A DNA stretch of 51,769 nt from Clostridia bacterium (GCA_017520705.1 JAFXFF010000010.1:1-51769); one strand, 5' to 3'; positions 33,986 to 42,458 are shown, numbered from the stretch's first letter. Notes: generated by a model from the letters alone, not told the origin. A program made the numbers and translations.

Positions 33986-35002
33986 TTACATCTCGGCGAA
34001 GTACTTGATGGTGCGCACCATCTGGCTGGTGTAGGAGTTCTCGTTGTCGTACCAGGACACGACCTGCACCTGATAGGTGTCGTCGTCGATCTTGGCGACC
34101 ATGGTCTGGGTGGCATCGAACAGAGAACCGTAGCGGATGCCGATGATGTCGGAGGACACGATGGGATCCTCGTTGTAGCCGTAGGACTCGGAAGCGGCAG
34201 CCTTCATAGCGGCGTTGATGCCGTCCTTGGTGATGTCCTTACCCTTCACAACGGCAACCAGGATGGTGGTGGAGCCGGTGCAGGTGGGCACGCGCTGGGC
34301 AGAGCCGATCAGCTTGCCGTTCAGCTCGGGGATAACCAGGCCGATGGCCTTGGCAGCGCCGGTGGAGTTGGGAACGATGTTCTGAGCGCCGGCACGGGCA
34401 CGACGCAGGTCGCCCTTGCGATGGGGGCCGTCCAGGATCATCTGATCGCCGGTGTAGGCGTGCACGGTGGTCATGATACCGCTCTGGATGGGAGCGTAAT
34501 CGTTCAAAGCCTTAGCCATGGGAGCCAGGCAGTTGGTGGTGCAGGAAGCCGCAGAGATGATGGTATCGTCAGCGGTCAGGGTGCCCTCGTTGACGCCGAA
34601 GACGATGGTCTTCAGGTCAGAGCCGGCGGGAGCGGAGATGACAACCTTCTTGGCGCCGGCATCGATGTGAGCCTGGCTCTTCTCCTTGGAGCAGTAGAAG
34701 CCGGTGCACTCCAGCACGACCTCAACGCCCAGCTCGCCCCAGGGCAGATCGGCGGCGTTCTTCTCGGCATAGATCTTCAGGACCTTGCCGTCCACGGTGA
34801 TGGTACCGGCCTCGTCGTCGGCGGTGACGGTATGACCGTCATAGCGACCCTGAGCGGTATCGTACTTGAGCAGATGGGCCAGCATGCTGGGCTTGGTCAG
34901 GTCGTTGATAGCGACCAGCTCGTAACCCTCAGCGCCGAACATCTGACGGAAAGCCAGACGGCCGATGCGGCCAAAACCATTGATTGCAACTTTAACAGCC
35001 AT
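33986..35002 (-). CDS. gap: Type I glyceraldehyde-3-phosphate dehydrogenase
   Basis: A 338-residue NAD-dependent glycolytic enzyme. NGFGRIGR (8-15) is the Rossmann loop, and Cys154 in [12 protein letters not shown] is the catalytic thiol. [16 protein letters not shown] and [15 protein letters not shown] complete the family. Start ATG at 35002 follows GGAGGTA; the promoter is at 35036-35064. No pgk or tpi gene adjoins it. The codon choice is strongly biased to GAC, AAG, CTG and ATC, as expected for a highly expressed gene. Confidence 0.97.
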   Translation of the reverse strand: MAVKVAINGFGRIGRLAFRQMFGAEGYELVAINDLTKPSMLAHLLKYDTAQGRYDGHTVTADDEAGTITVDGKVLKIYAEKNAADLPWGELGVEVVLECTGFYCSKEKSQAHIDAGAKKVVISAPAGSDLKTIVFGVNEGTLTADDTIISAASCTTNCLAPMAKALNDYAPIQSGIMTTVHAYTGDQMILDGPHRKGDLRRARAGAQNIVPNSTGAAKAIGLVIPELNGKLIGSAQRVPTCTGSTTILVAVVKGKDITKDGINAAMKAAASESYGYNEDPIVSSDIIGIRYGSLFDATQTMVAKIDDDTYQVQVVSWYDNENSYTSQMVRTIKYFAEM

Positions 35003-35035
35003 GATAAAATACCTCCAATAATTTAGTGTACCTAT

Positions 35036-35064
35036 AGTTTACCCCATATTTCCAAAAAATGCAA
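35036..35064 (-). promoter_or_regulatory. SigA promoter of gap
   Basis: Reverse strand TTGCAT (35064-35059), 17-bp spacer, TAAACT (35041-35036), about 33 nt before the start. Confidence 0.75.
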
Positions 35065-35170
35065 GCAAAATTTTTAACATTGTTTATTTTTTAACTAACT
35101 TTGGAGATTTGAACAAAGGCGGAGAATATTCGCCGATAACACTATGAATTTTGGATAAAAAGGAGTCACC

Positions 35171-35965
35171 ATGAGCATCCACGAAACGCAAAAAAGTCCC
35201 GTAGAAGGCACCCGGCGGGAGCGACTGGCCGCCTATTTTCTCACCGCTCCGCCTATGGCGGAGCAGACCCCCGCCCAGAGACGGGACTATCTGAAGAATC
35301 TGCAGGCTCTGGGGCAGCTGGAGCGGCAGGAAATTCTGGAGGCGGCAGGCGCCTCCCGTCCGCTGGTATGGGGCAACCCCGCACCGCTGATTCAGGCCCT
35401 GCTGTCCGCCGCCCAGCGGCTGGCGGCACGGATGGGACAGCCCATCCTCATTTTCCCCGCCCGGGAGACCGCCATCGGGGCGGACACCCTGCTCCACCCA
35501 CGCCTGCTCAGCGTGGCCTTGTGCGACCTGCTGTGTGCCGCCTGTACAGCCGCGCCGCGGCAGCCCGTTTGGGTGCGCCTGCAGGAGCAAAAGGGGGGCT
35601 TGGCGGTGGCGATCACCGCTCCCCTCCCCTTTGTCACGCCACAAACAAAGGCCCTCATAAAAGAATGCACCAAACTGCACGACGGCAGCTTGGTGCACTC
35701 GGATGAAACCTTGGTTTTCTCCTGCGGACAGGCGGCCGAGCCTCCCGCAGGGGTGCGGTTGTACGGCTGTCCCACCGAGGAGGATCTGCTGGCAGACACC
35801 CTCTCTCCGGTGTGGAGCGTCTTTTACGCCGCTTTTTATTCCTCGCTTAGGCCCTCTTCGTCGGCGGACACCTCAATGAGGTCCGCCACAGATACCCCTT
35901 CGGCCTCATCCGACCATTCCGGCTCCTCCTCCGTCTCGGATGCGGGGGCGGCGGACAAGCTCTGA
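35171..35965 (+). CDS. Protein of unknown function, possible degenerate HATPase-like domain; 3' end probably frameshifted
   Basis: Unrecognised protein, 264 codons as written. Residues about 90-200 (LLHPRLLSVALCDLLCAACTAAP, then LAVAITAP and LVFSCGQ) resemble a histidine-kinase-type ATPase domain lacking its Asn and Gly boxes. After about residue 222 the sequence becomes a Ser/Asp-rich tail that is simply the antisense of the convergent membrane gene. One extra T in the T5 run at 35833-35837 would end the protein at a TAG at 35848, leaving only a ~15-bp overlap; that is the more natural end. ATG follows AAAAAGGAG. No TM segment. Confidence 0.6.
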   Translation: MSIHETQKSPVEGTRRERLAAYFLTAPPMAEQTPAQRRDYLKNLQALGQLERQEILEAAGASRPLVWGNPAPLIQALLSAAQRLAARMGQPILIFPARETAIGADTLLHPRLLSVALCDLLCAACTAAPRQPVWVRLQEQKGGLAVAITAPLPFVTPQTKALIKECTKLHDGSLVHSDETLVFSCGQAAEPPAGVRLYGCPTEEDLLADTLSPVWSVFYAAFYSSLRPSSSADTSMRSATDTPSASSDHSGSSSVSDAGAADKL

Positions 35966-36816
35966 CACAGGGTGATGCTCACCGCCAGTGCCAGCAGACC
36001 GATGGCCAGATCCAGCACACCTGCCGCACCGGCGGCGGCGAACGCCTCGCCGTCCTGCAGCAGATACATAGCCAGACGCACCAGCGGCGCGGAAAGGGCA
36101 AACAGCGTGGCACCGGAGGAGAAGAACAGCAGGGTGCCGAAGCCTACCTTGCCCACACCGGCGATATAGCGGGCAAAGAAGAATAAAAACAGCATCTCCA
36201 TAATGTACATGCCCAGCGTGAAGAAGCCGTCGGACAGGCGTATCATGCTGGCATAGGACATCTCATAGTTGGCCAGGGTGAACCACACCCACAGCACCGG
36301 GGCCAGCACACCCCACCGGGACATTCCCCGACGGGTAACGCCCTCGGAGGCCAGCTTCAGGCCCAAGCCCACCAGCGCCACACCGCCCAGCAGGCAGAAT
36401 GCCCACTGCAGCCACGGCAACAGCGTGCCGAGTGGAGCCGCCACGTCGGCGGCATTCGCCGCTGCAGTGCCAAAGGGGAGCACGCCCAACCGCGCCAGCA
36501 TTTCGACAGCGGCAAACAGGGTCAGGGCTCCGCCCACCGCCAGCAACGTCATCGACAGCACCAACGAGGGCTTGCCCGTGATCTCCTGACGGGAGCCGCC
36601 GCGGGTCAGATACACACAGGCCCCCAGAGCCAGCAGGATCAACAGCATCAGTCCGATGACCGGCCAATTGGTGGCAAAGAGACCCGTGTCCATATCCCGC
36701 TGGGAGGGGGATATCCACACACGCAGGAGGACGATGGCCACAGCGCCCAGACCGCCCAAAGCCGTCATGATCCGCGCCATGGTATTGGCGCGGTGATGGA
36801 GATAGCCCTTGTTCAT
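35836..36816 (-). CDS. Polytopic membrane protein of unknown function with acidic C-terminal tail
   Basis: Unrecognised 326-residue protein with seven or eight TM helices (first about 20-40, last about 265-290), then a Glu/Asp-rich cytoplasmic-type tail (ETEEEPEWSDEAE). Start ATG at 36816 (MNKGYLHH) follows AAAGGCGG; upstream in-frame ATGs are not preceded by a ribosome site. Promoter at 36908-36936 on the reverse strand. It is convergent with the previous gene. No motif of a known transporter family. Confidence 0.78.
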   Translation of the reverse strand: MNKGYLHHRANTMARIMTALGGLGAVAIVLLRVWISPSQRDMDTGLFATNWPVIGLMLLILLALGACVYLTRGGSRQEITGKPSLVLSMTLLAVGGALTLFAAVEMLARLGVLPFGTAAANAADVAAPLGTLLPWLQWAFCLLGGVALVGLGLKLASEGVTRRGMSRWGVLAPVLWVWFTLANYEMSYASMIRLSDGFFTLGMYIMEMLFLFFFARYIAGVGKVGFGTLLFFSSGATLFALSAPLVRLAMYLLQDGEAFAAAGAAGVLDLAIGLLALAVSITLCQSLSAAPASETEEEPEWSDEAEGVSVADLIEVSADEEGLSEE

Positions 36817-36871
36817 TTCGTTCCGCCTTTCTGCCCACAGCATAAAACCATCCGCCGCGGCATATCTATAG

Positions 36872-36888
36872 TGCAGGGACAAACCCTG
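36872..36888. promoter_or_regulatory. Small hairpin in the leader of the membrane-protein gene
   Basis: Perfect GCAGGG-ACAAA-CCCTGC inverted repeat in the leader between promoter and start; role unknown. Confidence 0.35.
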
Positions 36889-36907
36889 CCGTATCATCTC
36901 ACGTTAT

Positions 36908-36936
36908 ACTATATCCCTTTTCGGGGACAAAGTCAA
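36908..36936 (-). promoter_or_regulatory. SigA promoter of the membrane-protein gene
   Basis: Reverse strand TTGACT (36936-36931), 17-bp spacer, TATAGT (36913-36908). Confidence 0.75.
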
Positions 36937-36964
36937 GAAAAACGCACCGAAAGGATGAAACCGT

Positions 36965-37984
36965 ATGAAAGGTTACGCATGGCTGCTGCTGGGGGCGGCG
37001 GTGCTTCTGTTGCTGTTCCCCATTCCTGCCTATTCTGCCGCCACCCCTGCCGGCACCTCTCTCCCCACACCGACGCTGCCGCAAAGCACCCCCACCAACA
37101 CCTTGCCCACGTCTCCTTCCGATACGCCCCTCTCCGAGGCGGTATTTCGCGTCCTGTGCGGCGAGGAGGTGGTGACCCTCACCGAAGAGGATTTTCTTAT
37201 CCGCACGCTGGCTATGGAGATGAGCCCCACCGTCCACGAGGAGGCGCTGAAGGCCCAGGCGGTGGCGGCCTACACCTACTATGCCCGCCGCCGTCAAGCA
37301 CAGGCCGAAAAGGCGGACCCCGCCCTCAAGGGGGCGGATTTCGCCACCCCCAACCAAAAATTTCCCACCGAATACACCGAAGAAAAGCTGCGTGAGCGAT
37401 GGGGCGATCAATACGAGGCAAATTATGGCAAGCTGGCCACAGCGGTGGGGGCGGTGAAAGGGGTCACCATCACCCACGAGGGCAAGCTCATCGACGCCTG
37501 CTACCACGCCATCAGCAGCGGCAGCACAGAGGATGCCGAAACAGTGTGGGGGGCGGACATCCCCTATCTGCAGGCCGTGGCCAGCCCGGGGGATCGCCTG
37601 GCCCCCACCTACGCCTCCGAGGTCACCTTGACCACGGCAGAGGTGAAAGACATCCTCACCAAAGAACTGCCCGACCTGAAGCTGGGGGATGACCCTGCCG
37701 CGTGGTTCGGCACTCCCGTCCTGTCAGACGCGGGCACGGTGGCCACACAGCCCGTGGGCGATGCTCAGCTGGCGGGTACGCGTGTACGCACGCTGTTCGG
37801 TCTGCGTTCCGCGGCATTTTCCACGGCCTATTCCGACGGCTCCTTCACCTTCGCGGTAAAGGGCTTCGGCCACGGAGTGGGCATGAGCCAATACGGGGCG
37901 GACTATCTGGCACGGCAGGGCTATTCCTACGAGGAGATCCTACGTTACTACTACACCGCCGTGGACATCGCACATCCAAAATAA
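36965..37984 (+). CDS. spoIID: SpoIID-type lytic transglycosylase (stage II sporulation protein D)
   Basis: A 339-residue exported SpoIID/LytB-domain protein. A signal peptide (1-24) is followed by a Thr/Pro linker (about 27-60). The core has RTLAMEMSPTVHEEALKAQAVAAYTYY, where Glu of EMSP is the likely catalytic residue, a middle motif YHAISSGSTEDAETVWG, and the C-terminal GFGHGVGMSQYGADYLARQGYSYEEIL that closes the family. SpoIID works with SpoIIP and SpoIIM to remodel peptidoglycan during engulfment. The two other genes of the complex are not nearby. Confidence 0.93.
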   Translation: MKGYAWLLLGAAVLLLLFPIPAYSAATPAGTSLPTPTLPQSTPTNTLPTSPSDTPLSEAVFRVLCGEEVVTLTEEDFLIRTLAMEMSPTVHEEALKAQAVAAYTYYARRRQAQAEKADPALKGADFATPNQKFPTEYTEEKLRERWGDQYEANYGKLATAVGAVKGVTITHEGKLIDACYHAISSGSTEDAETVWGADIPYLQAVASPGDRLAPTYASEVTLTTAEVKDILTKELPDLKLGDDPAAWFGTPVLSDAGTVATQPVGDAQLAGTRVRTLFGLRSAAFSTAYSDGSFTFAVKGFGHGVGMSQYGADYLARQGYSYEEILRYYYTAVDIAHPK

Positions 37985-37989
37985 ATCAG

Positions 37990-38018
37990 TTGCTTTTTCC
38001 TTTCGGGTAGTGTAAAAT
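37990..38018 (+). promoter_or_regulatory. SigA-type promoter of the D,D-carboxypeptidase gene
   Basis: TTGCTT (37990-37995), 17-bp spacer, TAAAAT (38013-38018), 33 nt before the start. Confidence 0.7.
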
Positions 38019-38050
38019 AAACGCAGAAGCTGTCGAAAGGAGGAGAATTC

Positions 38051-39064
38051 ATGAGCCGTACCCTATTTACCAACAAGCGCAAGCGTCTGCGGGTCCGCCG
38101 CGTTTTGCTGGTGTGCATCGCTCTGCTGCTGGTGGCGGCCCTGGTGCTAGGCGCCGTGTTCCTCATCAGAGGATTAAAAAAGGACGACGTCCCTTTCGAC
38201 ACCCAACAGCCCGACACCCCCTCCGTTGAGCCGGAGGATCCTCCCGCTATGGAGCCGGTGCGGCAGCTGCCCGCCGACTTCCTCACCCGCAATACCAAGG
38301 CTCCCCGCATCGCCCTCTACGACATCTCAGCCAAGACCCTGCTGTACAGCAAGAGCGCGGATGAGAAATGCGCTCCCGCCAGCTTGACCAAGCTGATGAC
38401 CGCCATTGTGGCGATGGAAACCGCCGACCTGGACACCGTGATTACCGCAGGCAATGAGCTGTATCTGCTGGACCCCGAGTCCAGCCGCGCCGGCATCTAC
38501 ATCGGGCACAAGATGACCCTCAAGCAGGCCCTGCAGGGACTGCTGCTCAAATCCGGCAACGACGCCGCCTACGTCATCGCGGCTCAGCTGGGGCATAAGA
38601 TGGATGAGAGTCTGTCCGGTCAGGCCGCCATCGATCTGTTCTGTCAGAAGATGACCGACAGGGCCAAGGAATTGGGATGCACCGACACCACCTTCCTCAA
38701 CCCCGACGGCATCGACAAGGCGGGGCACGAGACCACCGCCAACGACCTGCTGAAGATCAGTCTCCACGCGCTGTCTGTTCCCTTTATCGCCGAGACGGTG
38801 GCCACCGACGAGATCACCACCACACTGGTGTCGGGGCAGACCAAAACGTGGAAGAATTCCAACAAATTGCTCCAAACCGACAGCGGCTACGCCTATATGG
38901 GGGCCTGCGGTATGAAGACCGGCACCACCGACGGGGCGGGCAACTGCCTGATCTCCTGTGCCACCCGGGACGGCCGCACCGTCCTATGCATCCTGCTGGG
39001 CGCGGATACGGACTCCACCCGCTACCGCGAGACCATGGAACTGCTGAACTTAGGCTTTTTCTAA
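38051..39064 (+). CDS. D-alanyl-D-alanine carboxypeptidase (low-molecular-weight penicillin-binding protein, S11)
   Basis: A 337-residue membrane-anchored PBP. A basic N-terminus and one hydrophobic segment (about 17-40) act as signal anchor, then a Pro/Glu linker. Ser111 in SLTK (SxxK), Ser168-Gly-Asn170 in SGNDAA and Lys289-Thr-Gly291 in KTGTT are the three catalytic motifs of S11 peptidases. It removes the terminal D-Ala from stem pentapeptides, setting the extent of cross-linking. Whether it is the vegetative DacA type or the sporulation DacF type is not shown, though spoIID is next door. It lacks the C-terminal amphipathic tail of DacA. Confidence 0.93.
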   Translation: MSRTLFTNKRKRLRVRRVLLVCIALLLVAALVLGAVFLIRGLKKDDVPFDTQQPDTPSVEPEDPPAMEPVRQLPADFLTRNTKAPRIALYDISAKTLLYSKSADEKCAPASLTKLMTAIVAMETADLDTVITAGNELYLLDPESSRAGIYIGHKMTLKQALQGLLLKSGNDAAYVIAAQLGHKMDESLSGQAAIDLFCQKMTDRAKELGCTDTTFLNPDGIDKAGHETTANDLLKISLHALSVPFIAETVATDEITTTLVSGQTKTWKNSNKLLQTDSGYAYMGACGMKTGTTDGAGNCLISCATRDGRTVLCILLGADTDSTRYRETMELLNLGFF

Positions 39065-39067
39065 TGC

Positions 39068-39098
39068 AAAAAAGACGGCCTCCGCCGTCTTTTTTTGT
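39068..39098 (+). terminator. Intrinsic terminator of the carboxypeptidase gene
   Basis: Stem AAAGACGGC / GCCGTCTTT with a CTCC loop, followed by a T7 run, 4 nt after the stop. Confidence 0.93.
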
Positions 39099-39103
39099 TA
39101 TAT

Positions 39104-39126
39104 CTTGACCCCTTTTCCCGTCTATA
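39104..39126 (+). promoter_or_regulatory. Possible ECF sigma-type promoter of the sigma factor operon
   Basis: TTGACC-N8-CCCGTCTATA just upstream of the sigma gene. CCGTCTATA also occurs at 30702-30710. The spacing does not match a simple ECF model, so this is a guess. Confidence 0.3.
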
Positions 39127-39160
39127 AGGGTGAAGGGCCTTTCCGGAGAGGAGTGAGGAT

Positions 39161-39712
39161 ATGGAGGATAAGAGGATCATCGACCTGTATTGGGCGCGCG
39201 ACCAGCAAGCCATCCGCGAAACACAGCAGCGGTACGGTGCCTACTGCCACAGCATCGCCTACCGCATCTTGGACAGCCACGAGGACAGCGAGGAATGCGT
39301 CAGCGACACCTGTTTGCGGGCGTGGAACACCATCCCTCCCCAACGTCCCACCCGCTTGGCCGCCTTTCTGGGCGCCATTACCCGCCGTCTCGCGCTGGAT
39401 CGGTACGAACAGCGCACCGCGCAGAAACGGGGCGGCGCACAGACCGCCCTACTGCTGGACGAGCTGCAGGAATGCATTCCCAACGGCGAAAACGTGGCGG
39501 AGGATATCCTGCTCAAGGACCTGCTGGACCGTTTTCTCTCCTCGTTGCCCACGGTTACCCGCCGCACCTTTGTGTTGCGGTATTGGTACGCCTACTCTCT
39601 CCAAGAGATCGGGCGGATGCAGGGAATGCGCAAAGACGCCGTAGCCACCTCCCTCTACCGCACCCGCGAAAAGCTGAAAGAATTTTTAGAAAAAGAAGGT
39701 GTTACCGTATGA
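39161..39712 (+). CDS. RNA polymerase ECF-type sigma factor
   Basis: A 183-residue sigma-70 factor with regions 2 and 4 only. Region 2: RYGAYCHSIAYRILDSHEDSEECVSDTCLRAW. Region 4: LPTVTRRTFVLRYWYAYSLQEIGRMQGMRKDAVATSLYRTREKL, a helix-turn-helix at about 136-175. Start ATG follows GAGAGGAG. The downstream gene overlaps the stop by 4 nt and encodes a single-TM protein, the usual place of an anti-sigma or sensor partner, so activity is likely controlled at the membrane. Confidence 0.93.
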   Translation: MEDKRIIDLYWARDQQAIRETQQRYGAYCHSIAYRILDSHEDSEECVSDTCLRAWNTIPPQRPTRLAAFLGAITRRLALDRYEQRTAQKRGGAQTALLLDELQECIPNGENVAEDILLKDLLDRFLSSLPTVTRRTFVLRYWYAYSLQEIGRMQGMRKDAVATSLYRTREKLKEFLEKEGVTV

Positions 39713-40914
39713 AAAGCACACGCCTACTCCGCGCCATCGGTGACATAGACGAAGGATACGTCACCGAGGCCACCTCCCCCCGCCGCCGCTCGGTATGGAT
39801 GGCGGTCGGCGCTATCGCCGCCTGCGTGGCGGTAACTCTGTCCGTCGTGACCGCTACCCACCTGAATCAAAAGCCCAACCTCATCGACCCCTCCGACGAG
39901 CCCATCTCCCCCACCCAGTCTCCGACTCAAACCAAGCCCCAACCCGATCCGCCACTCCCCATCATCAACGTCATCCCCTCCACCGAGGGAGCTATGGGCT
40001 ACGAGGGGTATATCGCCCCCACCTTTGACGATATGAATTTCCCTACTCCGTGGCGGGAGACGGACAAAATACAGACCCTGCCGGTCTACGACAACAGCGT
40101 GATGGCCGAGCGGTATAATGTGACCCACGACCTCACCCCCACCGAAGCGGAAAAGCAGGCGATGGCCGCCGATCTCATCTATATGGCCAAAAAATTGGGC
40201 ATCCCCGACCCCCAGCCCGTGTGGAACGGCGACTATCTGCCCTGTTACTCCCTCGCCTACGGCGATTACGTCCTTACGGCAGACGACACAAAGTTGCGGG
40301 TCTTTCTCCCCATGCCGGAGGGATGCTCCTTGGAGACCACCGACAGCTACGATACCCTGGAGGCTTCCGCCTACCGCATTCTGGAAACCTACCGCGACGT
40401 CATCGGGCTGAAAAATCCCCGCCTCGCCATCAGCTACGGTGACTACACCATCAACGGCGAGCAGATGTGGATGAACGTGCAATTCTACGAGCAGGGCGAC
40501 ATCCCCGCCGAAACCTTGCGCAACTATTGTTTCAACTCCGTACATCTGTTGGTATGGAACGACAGTTCCTTGCAGATCTCCTTCGACCGTTTGGATCTCA
40601 GCACCGTCATCGGCGAATACGCCCTCATCTCGGTAGAGGAGGCCAAGGCCGCCCTGCTGGAGGGCTACTACGTCACCAGCGCCGCAGACCCCTTCCCGGG
40701 CCTCGATCACATCGAGCAGGTGGAGATCACCTACCGCAACGCCTTTTGGGACAACGTGTTCCTCCCCTACTACAAATTCTACGTGGAGGAGGCTGACCCC
40801 CTCCCCGGTGCGGCACAGATGGGGATGAAATCCTACGCCACCTACTACGTTCCCGCGGTACAGCGGCAGTATATCCAAGGCCTGCCCCTGTGGGACGGCT
40901 CCATCAACAGCTAA
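39709..40914 (+). CDS. Membrane-anchored protein coupled to the ECF sigma factor (putative anti-sigma/sensor)
   Basis: A 401-residue protein starting at ATG 39709, overlapping the sigma-factor stop as ATGA. A cytoplasmic N-terminus of about 28 residues (MKSTRLLRAIGDIDEGYVTEA) precedes one TM segment (about 31-52), then a Pro/Thr-rich linker and a large outer domain with many Tyr and acidic residues. The start LLRAIGDIDEGYVTEA is typical of membrane partners of Clostridia ECF factors. It probably binds the sigma factor and senses an outside signal. No known ligand-binding domain recognised. Confidence 0.85.
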   Translation: MKSTRLLRAIGDIDEGYVTEATSPRRRSVWMAVGAIAACVAVTLSVVTATHLNQKPNLIDPSDEPISPTQSPTQTKPQPDPPLPIINVIPSTEGAMGYEGYIAPTFDDMNFPTPWRETDKIQTLPVYDNSVMAERYNVTHDLTPTEAEKQAMAADLIYMAKKLGIPDPQPVWNGDYLPCYSLAYGDYVLTADDTKLRVFLPMPEGCSLETTDSYDTLEASAYRILETYRDVIGLKNPRLAISYGDYTINGEQMWMNVQFYEQGDIPAETLRNYCFNSVHLLVWNDSSLQISFDRLDLSTVIGEYALISVEEAKAALLEGYYVTSAADPFPGLDHIEQVEITYRNAFWDNVFLPYYKFYVEEADPLPGAAQMGMKSYATYYVPAVQRQYIQGLPLWDGSINS

Positions 40915-40917
40915 CCG

Positions 40918-40949
40918 AAAAAGGCTGTCGCTTTGCGACAGCCTTTTTC
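40918..40949 (+). terminator. Intrinsic terminator of the sigma-factor operon
   Basis: Stem AAAAAGGCTGTCGC / GCGACAGCCTTTTT with a TTT loop. Confidence 0.93.
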
Positions 40950-40958
40950 ACTTGGGGC

Positions 40959-40987
40959 TTTACAATCTCTCTGACCTGTGCTACAAT
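40959..40987 (+). promoter_or_regulatory. SigA promoter of folT
   Basis: TTTACA (40959-40964), 17-bp spacer, TACAAT (40982-40987), just upstream of the riboswitch. Confidence 0.82.
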
Positions 40988-40997
40988 ACCCGCAGAT

Positions 40998-41097
40998 ACA
41001 GAGTAAATCGACAAGCGTGAAGTGCTGCGGGGACGGGGAGTTGCCGCGCAGACGAAAAGGGGATTCCCTTGCGGTTTGTCGGTTGCATCCCGCTGTG
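40998..41097 (+). ncRNA. THF (tetrahydrofolate) riboswitch
   Basis: The aptamer starts with ACAGAGTAAATCGACAAGCG and ends with CGGTTTGTCGGTTGCATCC. CGACAA pairs with TTGTCG (P2), AGAGTA faces TTGCATCCCGCT as in the THF consensus, and ACAG/CTGT forms P1. Downstream, an anti-Shine-Dalgarno segment ACCTCTTTTTTCTGTA (41113-41128) can pair with TACAGAAAAGGAGGT (41149-41163), the ribosome site of folT. Translation is therefore the likely control point, turned off when folate is plentiful. Confidence 0.87.
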
Positions 41098-41171
41098 ACA
41101 TACCGAGAAAAGACCTCTTTTTTCTGTATTTGCTTTCGGGCCATTCTGTACAGAAAAGGAGGTTTATTTTT

Positions 41172-41897
41172 ATGCAAAAAAATCTGTCTGCCCCGTCCGT
41201 CTTCTCCGCCGCCTATTGGAAGGAGGCGGTGGGTAACCTGAAGAACACCCGCATGCTGGCGCTGGCGGCCATGATCGTGGCTCTGCGTGCCATCTGCAAG
41301 ATGCTGGAGATCCCTCTGGCCCCGGGCCTTAATATCAACGTGGCGGGTCTGTTCAATTCCGTGGGCGCCATGGTCTACGGCCCCGTGGTGGGCTTGGTGG
41401 GCGCCGTCGTCAGCGATCCCCTGGGCTATCTGCTCCACCCCGACGGCCCCTATTTTCTGCCCTTTATGCTGGTGGATATGAGCAGCTCCTTTATTTTCGG
41501 TCTGTTCTTCTGGAAGCGTCCCCTCACCGTGGGCCGCGCCATGGGAGCGAAATTCACCGTCAATATGGTGAGCAACATCGTGATGACCTCCTTCATTATG
41601 AAGTGGTACGTGGCGGTATTTAACTTAGGCTTCGCCTACAACCTCATCAATCTCACCCGCATCGCCAAGAATTTGGTGATGTTCCCCATCGAGGCCATCT
41701 TCATCTCGGTGGTGCTGGGGGCTCTCTCCCCCGCCCTCTACCGCCTGCGGCTACTGAGCGAACAACCCAATCTGAAGCTCAAGGCCAAGCATTATATCCT
41801 CGTGGCGGTGCTGACCCTCGTCTCCATCGGTCTGGTGCTGTTCTACATCTACTTCCTCAAGGACTTTGTGGCGGCACATAACATCAAATTGTTCTAA
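41172..41897 (+). CDS. folT: Folate ECF transporter S component FolT
   Basis: A 241-residue membrane protein with six TM segments, the substrate-binding S subunit of an energy-coupling-factor importer for folate. LNINVAGLFNSVGAMVYGPVVGLVGAVVSDPLGYLLHPDGPYFL is characteristic of FolT. It needs a shared EcfA-EcfA'-EcfT module, which is not in the window. The ATG at 41172 follows AAAAGGAGG; a THF riboswitch precedes it. Some residues at the start (about 1-27) are hydrophilic and may be cytosolic. Confidence 0.93.
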   Translation: MQKNLSAPSVFSAAYWKEAVGNLKNTRMLALAAMIVALRAICKMLEIPLAPGLNINVAGLFNSVGAMVYGPVVGLVGAVVSDPLGYLLHPDGPYFLPFMLVDMSSSFIFGLFFWKRPLTVGRAMGAKFTVNMVSNIVMTSFIMKWYVAVFNLGFAYNLINLTRIAKNLVMFPIEAIFISVVLGALSPALYRLRLLSEQPNLKLKAKHYILVAVLTLVSIGLVLFYIYFLKDFVAAHNIKLF

Positions 41898-41898
41898 A

Positions 41899-41932
41899 CA
41901 AAAAAGCCGAGGCTCACGCCTCGGCTTTTTTC
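41899..41932 (+). terminator. Intrinsic terminator of folT
   Basis: Stem AAAAAAGCCGAGGC / GCCTCGGCTTTTTT with a short loop, directly after the stop. Confidence 0.94.
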
Positions 41933-41935
41933 TTG

Positions 41936-41954
41936 GCGGGCAATTCGCCCCTAC
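41936..41954. repeat. REP palindrome remnant
   Basis: GCGGGCAATTCGCCCCTAC keeps the CGCCCCTAC arm of the REP copies in the transposase gene, but the left arm has lost bases. Confidence 0.65.
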
Positions 41955-42017
41955 ATTTTCATTATTCATAGAAAGAGCGGTTTGTGAGGAAAAACAACCG
42001 CTCTTTTTCTATTTTCG

Positions 42018-42458
42018 CTAAACCGTCAACCACTCCACAATATCGTACCAAACGTTGCCTTGTTTTACTTCGTCTTGCGAGAAAAACGTCTGAATTTCTC
42101 GCAGGTTATTTTCATCCACATGTATTGCGTGGCGCTTTCTACCGTGGCAAAACCAAACAACGGCGATGGTTTCCCCACGTCGGTCATACACAAAGGTCAC
42201 GTTACGCACGGCTTCTTTTGGGATCGCACACGTCCCTTGTTTATTCTTTGCATACAGATTGCTATCGGCAAACCAATACAGGGTGTCTCCCGTAAAGACC
42301 TGCCGTAAAAGCAGATACAGGGAGAGGATAAACCCAAACAGTCCTACGACACAAGGAATCGCAAGAGCCAACAGTTGGTCTGCGCACAACGAAAGACCAA
42401 ACGCAAGGGTCATACCACCGAATAACAACGATGCCCCTGCAAAGATGACGGTCTTCAT
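42018..42458 (-). CDS. Two-TM membrane protein of unknown function
   Basis: Unrecognised 146-residue protein. Two hydrophobic helices (about 5-25 and 30-53) are followed by a soluble C-terminal domain of beta character (YAKNKQGTCAIPKEAVRNVTFVYD). The layout resembles bacterial PH-domain proteins or DUF-type membrane proteins with a cytoplasmic tail. ATG at 42458 overlaps the mrp stop by 4 nt, so it is translationally coupled. Last gene of a five-gene operon. Lower GC than its neighbours. Confidence 0.74.
   Translation of the reverse strand: MKTVIFAGASLLFGGMTLAFGLSLCADQLLALAIPCVVGLFGFILSLYLLLRQVFTGDTLYWFADSNLYAKNKQGTCAIPKEAVRNVTFVYDRRGETIAVVWFCHGRKRHAIHVDENNLREIQTFFSQDEVKQGNVWYDIVEWLTV

Noticed and set aside
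33844-34116. Open frame overlapping the end of gap on the same strand
   Set aside because: It is the +1 frame of gap with arginine/proline/threonine bias and no ribosome site; only the tail is intergenic.
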